From positions 1 through 23,601 of IMG/VR virus record IMGVR_UViG_3300032235_000043: a stretch of DNA of 23,601 nt; one strand, written 5' to 3'. The notes under the pieces are model-generated. The model was not told the DNA's origin. It worked only from the letters and a program-made list of their open reading frames with translations, and made no database searches. Of this stretch, positions 7,805-14,572 are shown one piece after another; positions within the stretch are counted from its first letter, which is position 1; every line of letters starts with the position of its first letter. This DNA is from a virus. The translations under genes and the position numbers were made by a program.

Positions 7805-8395
7805 ATGAAAATAATTACTAACTTTGTTAAACCTAGAATCCAAAACGAATTGGAAGCGCTATTTACGCATGGAAATTTTCCTTATTTCTACAATCAAGCG
7901 TCTTGCGTACCTGCGGACTATAGACAAGATGCAAACGAAGACCCTCGCATAACAGGTGAAGTTTTAACTACTGAAAATACTGTAGAGTCACCTCAATTTT
8001 CACATACACTTTTTTCAAGCGGCGCTATAAATTCTGATAGTTATAACAACGTTACACCTATTTTAAATAAATTAATTGACATAGTTGATGGTGATTATTT
8101 TTTAGCTAGATGTAAAGTAAATTTAAACGTAAGTAATCCTAGTCTCGCTGGTAAACACCGCACTCCGCATATTGACAATGGCTTTGATGATCAGTTAACG
8201 GCTATTTATTACGTAAACGATTCTGATGGTGATACGCTATTTTTTGATAGGCAAGGACACATTACACAAAGAGTAAAGCCAGAAAAAGGAAAGTTGATAT
8301 GGTGGAGCGGTAAAGTATTCCACGCAAAAGAATACTCTACAGAATCAAAAACTCGTATCATTCTTAATATTAACTTACTGCCTTATGGGAATTAA
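7805..8395 (+). CDS. 2-oxoglutarate/Fe(II)-dependent oxygenase, prolyl-hydroxylase-like
   Basis: This 196-residue enzyme of the 2OG-Fe(II) superfamily would couple oxidation of 2-oxoglutarate to hydroxylation of a substrate. The iron ligands are visible as H122-x-D124 (HRTPHIDNG) and H173 (KVFHAKEY). The 2-oxoglutarate-binding arginine is R184 (TRIILNINL), 11 residues after the distal histidine. The core strand TAIYYVNDSDGDTLFF is typical. The frame is open back to a GTG at 7751, but that start would overlap the glycine-rich gene by 50 nt. The ATG at 7805 begins exactly where such enzymes usually start (MKIITNFV), so it is preferred although no strong ribosome site is seen. The enzyme lies between an adhesin gene and a small conserved phage gene. 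The substrate is unknown; virion or host proteins are possible. Confidence 0.9.
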   Translation: MKIITNFVKPRIQNELEALFTHGNFPYFYNQASCVPADYRQDANEDPRITGEVLTTENTVESPQFSHTLFSSGAINSDSYNNVTPILNKLIDIVDGDYFLARCKVNLNVSNPSLAGKHRTPHIDNGFDDQLTAIYYVNDSDGDTLFFDRQGHITQRVKPEKGKLIWWSGKVFHAKEYSTESKTRIILNINLLPYGN

Positions 8396-8653
8396 ATGTC
8401 ACATTTTGCTCAAGTTGATGAAAACGATGTAGTTGTACAGGTAATTGTTGCTGAACAAGATTTTATAGATTCTGGTTTAGTGGGTGACCCTGCATCGTGG
8501 ATACAAACAAGTTACAACACTAGAAATGGTATTCACTACGGACCTGATGGTGAACCTGATGGGGGTATAGCTTTGCGTGGTAACTACGCAAGCATTGGAT
8601 ATAAATACGATAGAGTGAATGACGTATTTTTATTGCCAGAAGAAGGTACATAA
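8396..8653 (+). CDS. Small conserved phage protein, unknown function
   Basis: This 85-residue protein belongs to a family I recognise from cyanophages and other aquatic phages. Landmarks are MSHFAQVDENDVVVQVIVAEQ, DFIDSGLVGDP, SWIQTSYNTR, GPDGEPDGG and LRGNYASIGYKYD. No function is known to me. From memory, many family members are longer and continue with a Pro/Trp-rich C-terminal part that is absent here, so this is a short form. The ATG follows the oxygenase stop with no gap, and the stop lies 2 nt before the hub-like gene. It has no signal peptide or membrane segment. A structural or assembly role is a guess from context. Confidence 0.85.
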   Translation: MSHFAQVDENDVVVQVIVAEQDFIDSGLVGDPASWIQTSYNTRNGIHYGPDGEPDGGIALRGNYASIGYKYDRVNDVFLLPEEGT

Positions 8654-8655
8654 TA

Positions 8656-11103
8656 ATGCCATTACAAAAAATACGTTTCAAGCCCGGCATAAACCGTGAG
8701 GGCACTTCACTATCAAATGAAGGTGGTTGGTTCGATGGCGACAAAATTCGTTTTCGTTCAGGCTTCCCTGAAAAGATAGGCGGCTGGACTGCTAACGGTT
8801 TTAACACGTTCTTAGGTGTATGCCGTTCTATGTGGAATTGGATAACACTTACTCAGTATAACTTGTTAGGTATAGGTACAAATCTAAAGTTCTATGTTGA
8901 GAACGGCGGCACGTACAATGACATTACACCTATCCGTACAATTACAACTAACACTACTACGTTTGCTGTTGGACAAGGTCTTTTAACTAGTGCAATAAAT
9001 GCGACGCAAACAACTATACCTATAAATTTTGGTTCAAATTTACCTTCAGTTCCGGGAGTTGTATTAATTGACTATGAACAAATTAGCTACGAGTCTCTTA
9101 GCGGAGTTAATTTAATTGGTTGCGTTAGGGGGGTCAACGGTACTGTTGCGACTACGCATGCTTTTAGCGCACGGGTTGCTTCTTCAACTATTACGGTTAC
9201 GGATACAAATGTTACAGATGTTGCTATAGGTGACTTTGTAACTTTTTCAGGGGCTACGAGTATTAGTGCTGGCGCATTACTTTCAATAAATAGTGCAAGC
9301 GATGTTGTTACTGTATCTGCTATCTATTACCAACCTCTAACTGGTGATACATGCTTAATAACTTCATACGCTACTCAGCCTGTGCCTTTAGTTTTAAATA
9401 CCGTCTATTATGTAATTAATGCGGTTAGAGGGGTTAACAATACAACATTTAAACTAGCTACAAGTCCCGATGGAGCACCTATTAACATAGCGCAAGGTGG
9501 TTCAACAATTAGATGTATATTCAATAACCAGACAGATATAGTTGCTCAAATTGTAAACCAAGAATATCAAGTCATAGGCTTCCCTGCGTCGACAACACCG
9601 GGTGTTCAACCATACTATGTTCGTGCTCGTGGTTACGTTGATGGTAATGTTAGTGTTAGTAATGGCGCACCTATTTGTTTTGCTACTTCCAGCACGCCTT
9701 ATGGTAATGGTGGCGGTGCGGTAACTTCAACATATCAAATTAGCTCTGGTCTTGAAACAGTAACAAGTGGTACTGGTTGGGGTGCAGGGCCGTGGAACGC
9801 AGGGTCTAGTACTGATGGATGGGCGCATGGTTGGGGTACAGGTTACTCGTCAGGTATACCGTTACAGCTTCGCTTATGGAACCAAATTAATTTCGGTGAA
9901 TATTTATTATTTGCGCCACGTAAAGGGTCTCTTTATGTGTACACACCCGGCGGAGGTGCAGCACCTACATATACTGCAGGTACGTTAGTAACAGGTACTG
10001 AAGTACCATCACAAATAAATTACTTTACTGTATCTGACGCAACTCGAATTGTAATTTGCTTTGGGTGTACGTCGTATTCGTTTGATACACCAGCAAGTAC
10101 CTATGACCCAATGCTTATCCGTTGGTCAGAACAAGAGTCTTATACTGATTGGCTCCCTGCTGCAACAAACCAAGCGGGTAGTTATCGTTTGTCACATGGT
10201 TCAGAAATTATAACGGCACTGCAGACTAGACAAGAAATTCTTGTTTGGACAGATTCTTCCGTTTATTCAATGCAATACTTAGGGCCACCATTTGTATGGG
10301 GCTTTAATTTACTCGCCGATAATATATCTATCATGTCGCAAAATGCTGTGGTTACGGCGGCGGGCATTACATATTGGATGGGTACTGATAAATTCTATTC
10401 TTACACTGGGCGTGTTGAAACATTACCATGTGCTGTTCGTCAGTATGTATTTGACGACTTAAATAGAGAGCAATCAGGGCAAGTATTTGCTGGCACTAAC
10501 GAGGGTTACAACGAGGTATGGTGGTATTACTGCTCTGCAAACTCCACTAGAATTGACCGCTACGTTATATTTAACCATCTTGACCGTGTATGGTATTACG
10601 GCATGCTCCCACGTACGGCTTGGTTAGATAGCCCACTACGTTTAAATCCTATGGCTGCTACATACGGAGGGCTTGTTGTATACCACGAGAGTGGTAATGA
10701 TGACGGTACAACAAATCCAGCATTACCTATCTATTCGTATATCCAATCATCACAGTTTGATATTGATGACGGGCAGAACTATTCGTTCATATGGCGCATG
10801 ATTCCTGATATTACGTTTGATGGCTCCAACATGGAGGGTCTATCATTTACGCCAAATGCGCAGTTTGCTTTGTTACCGCAACAAAACCCCGGCTCTACGT
10901 ACGGCCCGTACCAATCGCCTACTGCGCAATCAAATCAAAGCTATATAAATAGAAGCACTTATACCGTGCAAGAATTCACAGGTATTGTATATACACGTGT
11001 GCGTGGTAGAAGTATGTCTTTTAGAATTTCTTCTAGTACGTTAGGTACAGCATGGCAGTTAGGTACTCCATCAATCGATATTCGTAAAGATGGGCGCAGA
11101 TAA
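8656..11103 (+). CDS. Tail hub/DNA-stabilisation-like protein (P22 gp10-like propeller) with inserted modules
   Basis: This is an 815-residue structural protein. The N-terminus (KIRFKPGINREGTSLSNEGG, then FDGDKIRFRSGFPEKIGGW) and the segments MLIRWSEQESYTDWLP, SEIITALQTRQEILVWTDSS and IMSQNAVVTAAGITYWMG resemble phage stabilisation proteins such as P22 gp10. Those proteins cap the portal channel and bind the tail needle. The resemblance is one of pattern and composition and has not been aligned. The protein is much longer than P22 gp10 (about 470 residues). Part of the excess is two insert-like modules: residues about 108-175 (TTIPINFGS, YEQISYESLSG, CVRGVNGTVATTHAFSARV) and about 176-288, related to the fibre repeats. 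AGAAGG lies about 9 nt before the start. The stop overlaps the next ATG (TAATG at 11101-11105). Confidence 0.75.
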   Translation: MPLQKIRFKPGINREGTSLSNEGGWFDGDKIRFRSGFPEKIGGWTANGFNTFLGVCRSMWNWITLTQYNLLGIGTNLKFYVENGGTYNDITPIRTITTNTTTFAVGQGLLTSAINATQTTIPINFGSNLPSVPGVVLIDYEQISYESLSGVNLIGCVRGVNGTVATTHAFSARVASSTITVTDTNVTDVAIGDFVTFSGATSISAGALLSINSASDVVTVSAIYYQPLTGDTCLITSYATQPVPLVLNTVYYVINAVRGVNNTTFKLATSPDGAPINIAQGGSTIRCIFNNQTDIVAQIVNQEYQVIGFPASTTPGVQPYYVRARGYVDGNVSVSNGAPICFATSSTPYGNGGGAVTSTYQISSGLETVTSGTGWGAGPWNAGSSTDGWAHGWGTGYSSGIPLQLRLWNQINFGEYLLFAPRKGSLYVYTPGGGAAPTYTAGTLVTGTEVPSQINYFTVSDATRIVICFGCTSYSFDTPASTYDPMLIRWSEQESYTDWLPAATNQAGSYRLSHGSEIITALQTRQEILVWTDSSVYSMQYLGPPFVWGFNLLADNISIMSQNAVVTAAGITYWMGTDKFYSYTGRVETLPCAVRQYVFDDLNREQSGQVFAGTNEGYNEVWWYYCSANSTRIDRYVIFNHLDRVWYYGMLPRTAWLDSPLRLNPMAATYGGLVVYHESGNDDGTTNPALPIYSYIQSSQFDIDDGQNYSFIWRMIPDITFDGSNMEGLSFTPNAQFALLPQQNPGSTYGPYQSPTAQSNQSYINRSTYTVQEFTGIVYTRVRGRSMSFRISSSTLGTAWQLGTPSIDIRKDGRR

Positions 11104-11777
11104 TGTCATCTACTAATCTAGGCAGAGAGAAACTTGACGGCACTAGTCGACCTTCGCTAGCCGCTGCCCCTGTTGAGTATGATCGTCAATTCCAAGATCA
11201 GTTAAATAATGCTTTACGACTGTACTTTGCACAGATTGATAACATGAGTGCAACACTATTAAATGTAAGTGGGGCAAGATTTTTAAGTGCGCCATACGGT
11301 TCATTTGCAGATACAACAGACCAAACTGTTGCTGCCGCAGATACTGGCACGGTAATGACGTTTAACACAACGGACTTTGCTAATGGCGTTAGTATTGTAA
11401 CAAGTGGTGGTTTAGCGTCTCGTTTTACTGTTGAATATGCGGGCATTTATAACTTTCAATGGTCTGGGCAGTTTCAAAACACCGACTCCCAAGACCATGA
11501 TGCAAGTATTTGGGTAAAGAAAAACGGCACGGACGTTACAGGCTCGTCAGGCTTGGTCTCTATTCCTAGTAAACACGGCTCTATTGACGGGCACATTATT
11601 GCTGGGTGGAATTTCTTGTTTCAACTGCAGGCTAATGACTACCTTGAGTTGTGGTGGGAGACGGATAATGCAGCGGTAACTATTCAGGCATACGATGCGG
11701 TAACTACGCCGCCTGCCGCAGTGAGACCTTCCACATCGTCGTTAGTAGCCACAATGACCTATGTATCTAGACTATAA
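11103..11777 (+). CDS. Structural protein with C1q/TNF-like jelly-roll domain
   Basis: The 224-residue product has an N-terminal helical part (residues about 15-45, EYDRQFQDQLNNALRLYFAQ) and a beta-rich domain from about residue 60 to the end. Landmarks are PYGSFADTTDQTVAA, YAGIYNFQWSGQFQNTD, ASIWVKKNGTDV, SIPSKHGSIDGHIIAGWNF and NDYLELWWETDNAAVTI. This pattern is that of C1q/TNF-like trimeric jelly-roll domains found in many environmental phages. The helical part could form a trimeric stalk or virion anchor. The start is coupled to the hub-like gene by TAATG, so it is probably a neighbouring tail part. The domain type is recalled from family pattern, and the exact virion position is unknown. 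Confidence 0.75.
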   Translation: MSSTNLGREKLDGTSRPSLAAAPVEYDRQFQDQLNNALRLYFAQIDNMSATLLNVSGARFLSAPYGSFADTTDQTVAAADTGTVMTFNTTDFANGVSIVTSGGLASRFTVEYAGIYNFQWSGQFQNTDSQDHDASIWVKKNGTDVTGSSGLVSIPSKHGSIDGHIIAGWNFLFQLQANDYLELWWETDNAAVTIQAYDAVTTPPAAVRPSTSSLVATMTYVSRL

Positions 11778-11803
11778 AATGTTACCATTGACAAAATTCT
11801 TTC

Positions 11804-11809
11804 GAGGTG
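11804..11809 (+). promoter_or_regulatory. Ribosome binding site for the 781-residue virion protein
   Basis: GAGGTG sits 4 nt before the ATG at 11814, within the 36-nt gap after the jelly-roll gene. It supports this start. Confidence 0.55.
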
Positions 11810-11813
11810 CCAT

Positions 11814-14159
11814 ATGAGCCTGCCCGCAATTGCCAAACAGCTAGAAGCTAAAGGTCGCCACGGCGATACTAGATTAGTTCACGTAACTGAATCCGAGTTA
11901 AAAGGCTTGCATGCTTTAGCTGAAGCACATGGCAAAAAGATAACTATTAACCCTGAAACGGGCTTGCCTGAAGCGTTTAGCTTAAAGTCTTTGCTACCTA
12001 CGCTCTTAGGCGCAGGTCTTGCTATGACGGGTATCGGTGCTCCGATGGCTGCACTTATGGTGGGTGGTGGTTATAGCGTTGCTACAGGTAGCTTGCAAAA
12101 AGGTTTGATGGCGGGTCTAGGTGCATACGGTGGCGCTGGTCTGACTGGTGGCTTGATGGGTGCGGGCACTGCTGCTGGTGCCGCTGGTGCTAACGCTGGT
12201 GCTAATGCTGCTGTTAATGCTGGTACTAATGTTGCTACTAATGCTGGTAATGTTGCAGCTATGCCTATGAATCAAATAGCAGGCATGCAAGGCGGAGCAA
12301 ATGCTGCATTTACAGGCGGTTCGGCGGGTATACAAAACGGGCTAACAGCTAATCAGGCAAACTTGTTGGGTTATGGCCCCGTACCAACAGTGTCTAATGC
12401 TGCTTCTTCAGTATCGCAAGCTGCGGCAAATACTCAAGCTCCAACGTTTATGCAAACTGCGGCTGGTAATTTTGACAAAGCAGCTGCGGGCGCTAAGAAT
12501 TTATATGCGGGTGGTTGGGATGCAACTTCTAACTTCCTCGGCGCTAACAAGATGAATCTAGGTTTAGCTGCTGCCCCTATGGTTAGCGATGCGCTAAGTC
12601 CAAAACCTGCGGGACCACAAACCCCAGTAGATAAAGGCATGATTCGCCCCCACACTTTTGCCGCTAACCAAACCGGTACTTATGCAGATGGTTCAACTCC
12701 TGTTTATGATCGCACTGCGCCTGTTTACGATACCGTTGCAGGTTTAGGCGACACATCTGAGAAGCAGCACTTCAACCCTGTATTTACTGCGCAAGAACCA
12801 TACGCAGCGGCTAGAGGCGGTATTGTAGGTTTGGCTCCCGGTGGAGTAGTTGAGAATGAAGCAGCTATTAAAGCAGTGGGTATGAACACAGATTTCCCTA
12901 TGGCGCATATTCAAACACCTATATACGCTAATCCTATGATGTCTCGCCCAGATGCAAGAGAAGTTGTAAATCCATCAGGTGATGTAGGCGTAGATGAATT
13001 TACTGGTGAGCCACGCATGGCTAGTGGTGGCATTGCTGGTTATGGGTTTGGTGGTACTGTGACTGGTTCGAGCGATGCTAGCAATGCTAACGGTGTTCAC
13101 GCTTTGGGTGGTGATATACGCCGTGCAGATTTTACTGCAGCGCCTACAAAAGAATATTCCTACAACCCAACGTCGCAAGAATTTACTGAAACAACTACAA
13201 CACCAGCTCCAGTTCAACAGCAGCGTATGGGTCCTTTTGGTTTTGGTGTTCCGTTTGGTGGTATGGGTGGCGCTGCTATGTTTGGCTCCCCTTATCGTCT
13301 AGTGCCAGAGGCGCAACAACCACCAGCTCCAAGTGTTGTATCTAAAATATCTGGTGGCATCATGGATCCGTATGTGTCTCAGCCAGAAGAAGCTATGGCT
13401 AACGGTGGTGCAGTTCGCATGGCTAGTGGTGGCCCAAGTTATTCGTATGACCCAGCTACCCAACAGTTTACGCAATTACGTGCGCCTAGCCCATACTCAC
13501 CACTTACAGCGGGTTCTGGTGGTGGTGGGTTTGGTGCCATGATTGCTGCGTTAGTTGATCAATTCAACGCAAGAAAAGGGGTAAGCGCAGCGCAAAGAGG
13601 TCAAAAAGTTAGCGGCGGTGTAGAAACGCCACAAGCTTCAACAGTACCAATAACACCAAGAGTAACTGGGGGCATAATACCGGCTGAACCCGTTGCGCAA
13701 GCTCCGCAATCTATATATGACACCCCTGTTAATCAACGTTTAGGATTGACGAATTTCTACCCGACTATGGATTATTCGTTAGATAAGTTCGGTTCACAGT
13801 TCCAACCCCCACCTCCATCACCTGAAGAAACGGTAGAGCAAAAAGCTGCGGGCGGTATGGCTGGTGGCGGCTATAACTTAGGTGGTTATTCCGATGGTGG
13901 TCGTTTACTGAAAGGACCCGGCGATGGCGTATCTGATTCTATCCCTGCTTCTATTGGTGGTCGCCAACCTGCTCGCCTTGCTGATGGAGAGTTTGTTGTC
14001 CCCGCTCGAATCGTATCTGAACTGGGCAACGGAAGTACGGAAGCAGGAGCAAGAAAACTCTACGCAATGATGGATCGTGTACAGAAGCAGCGCAGGAAGA
14101 CTGTAGGTAAAGGTAAAGTAGCGGTTAACTCCCGTGCTGACAAACATTTACCTGCGTAA
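11814..14159 (+). CDS. Internal-virion or tape-measure-like protein with GG motifs
   Basis: This 781-residue protein has four parts. Residues 1-55 are a short soluble head. Residues about 60-150 are a Gly/Ala-rich hydrophobic stretch (LPTLLGAGLAMTGIGAPMAA) that could insert in membranes. A low-complexity middle holds motifs such as RGGIVGLAPGGVV, ASGGIAGYGFGG and ANGGAVRMASGG, plus two related units (EYSYNPTSQEFT and SYSYDPATQQFT). The conserved end holds GDGVSDSIPASIGG, ARLADGEFVVPARIV and LGNGSTEAGARKLYAMMD. From memory, this C-terminal block is common in aquatic phages and resembles ends of tape-measure proteins (SDSIPARLSDGEFVV). The function is not proven; an internal or ejected virion protein is my best reading. 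The next gene starts 2 nt after its stop. Confidence 0.7.
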   Translation: MSLPAIAKQLEAKGRHGDTRLVHVTESELKGLHALAEAHGKKITINPETGLPEAFSLKSLLPTLLGAGLAMTGIGAPMAALMVGGGYSVATGSLQKGLMAGLGAYGGAGLTGGLMGAGTAAGAAGANAGANAAVNAGTNVATNAGNVAAMPMNQIAGMQGGANAAFTGGSAGIQNGLTANQANLLGYGPVPTVSNAASSVSQAAANTQAPTFMQTAAGNFDKAAAGAKNLYAGGWDATSNFLGANKMNLGLAAAPMVSDALSPKPAGPQTPVDKGMIRPHTFAANQTGTYADGSTPVYDRTAPVYDTVAGLGDTSEKQHFNPVFTAQEPYAAARGGIVGLAPGGVVENEAAIKAVGMNTDFPMAHIQTPIYANPMMSRPDAREVVNPSGDVGVDEFTGEPRMASGGIAGYGFGGTVTGSSDASNANGVHALGGDIRRADFTAAPTKEYSYNPTSQEFTETTTTPAPVQQQRMGPFGFGVPFGGMGGAAMFGSPYRLVPEAQQPPAPSVVSKISGGIMDPYVSQPEEAMANGGAVRMASGGPSYSYDPATQQFTQLRAPSPYSPLTAGSGGGGFGAMIAALVDQFNARKGVSAAQRGQKVSGGVETPQASTVPITPRVTGGIIPAEPVAQAPQSIYDTPVNQRLGLTNFYPTMDYSLDKFGSQFQPPPPSPEETVEQKAAGGMAGGGYNLGGYSDGGRLLKGPGDGVSDSIPASIGGRQPARLADGEFVVPARIVSELGNGSTEAGARKLYAMMDRVQKQRRKTVGKGKVAVNSRADKHLPA
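12183..12242 (+). repeat. Five-unit 12-nt tandem repeat coding for A-G-x-N tetrapeptides
   Basis: Five direct 12-nt units follow the consensus GCTGGTGCTAAT and encode AGAN, AGAN, AAVN, AGTN and VATN (residues 124-143). A partial sixth unit (AGNV) follows. The first two units differ at one base, showing recent expansion; the others have drifted. Confidence 0.8.
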
Positions 14160-14161
14160 CT

Positions 14162-14572
14162 ATGGCGTTATTTATAGTACCCCCAGCTAAGCTACCTTTG
14201 GTATGGGCAACCGTTGCACCGCTGCTACAAAGAGCTATTGATATAGACCCTGACTTAAACGATATTAAGTTAGTTGAATATATGGTGCGTATAGGGCAGC
14301 AGCACTTAATGATATGGGAAGACCCCGAGACTAGCGACATTACGGGTGCGGCAACAGTTTCAATAGTAGATTACTCCACAGAGCGTGTAGCAGTTGTGAA
14401 CTTGATGGGCGGTAAAGGCATCGTTAGAGACAACGTGTTTGAACAAGCTAAAGAGTGGATGCGTTCGATGGGCGCTACCAAAGCGCAATGCATGTGCAGA
14501 AGCGCACTTGTCCCTATGTATGAAAAGATGGGTATGGAGAATACGCATCACGTAATGAGGATTACACTATGA
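14162..14572 (+). CDS. GNAT-like N-acetyltransferase
   Basis: This 136-residue protein has the size and order of elements of a GNAT acetyltransferase, which transfers acetyl from acetyl-CoA to an amine. An N-terminal helical part is followed by strands (HLMIWED, ITGAATVSIVDY, RVAVVNLMGG) and a helix (NVFEQAKEWMRSMGA). It ends with the typical CRSALVPMYEKMGME before the last strand. The usual pyrophosphate-binding loop (Q/R-x-x-G-x-G/A) is not clear; LMGGKGIVRDN occupies that place, so CoA binding may be altered or lost. The gene lies between two large internal-virion-type genes. It overlaps the next by ATGA (14569-14572), with GAGG about 8 nt before that start. A virion protein substrate is plausible but unproven. 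Confidence 0.75.
   Translation: MALFIVPPAKLPLVWATVAPLLQRAIDIDPDLNDIKLVEYMVRIGQQHLMIWEDPETSDITGAATVSIVDYSTERVAVVNLMGGKGIVRDNVFEQAKEWMRSMGATKAQCMCRSALVPMYEKMGMENTHHVMRITL

Noticed and set aside
11788-11816. Perfect TTGACA box in the gap before the 781-residue gene
   Set aside because: At 17-nt spacing the -10 position reads CATATG and overlaps the start codon itself, so it cannot give a useful leader for that gene.
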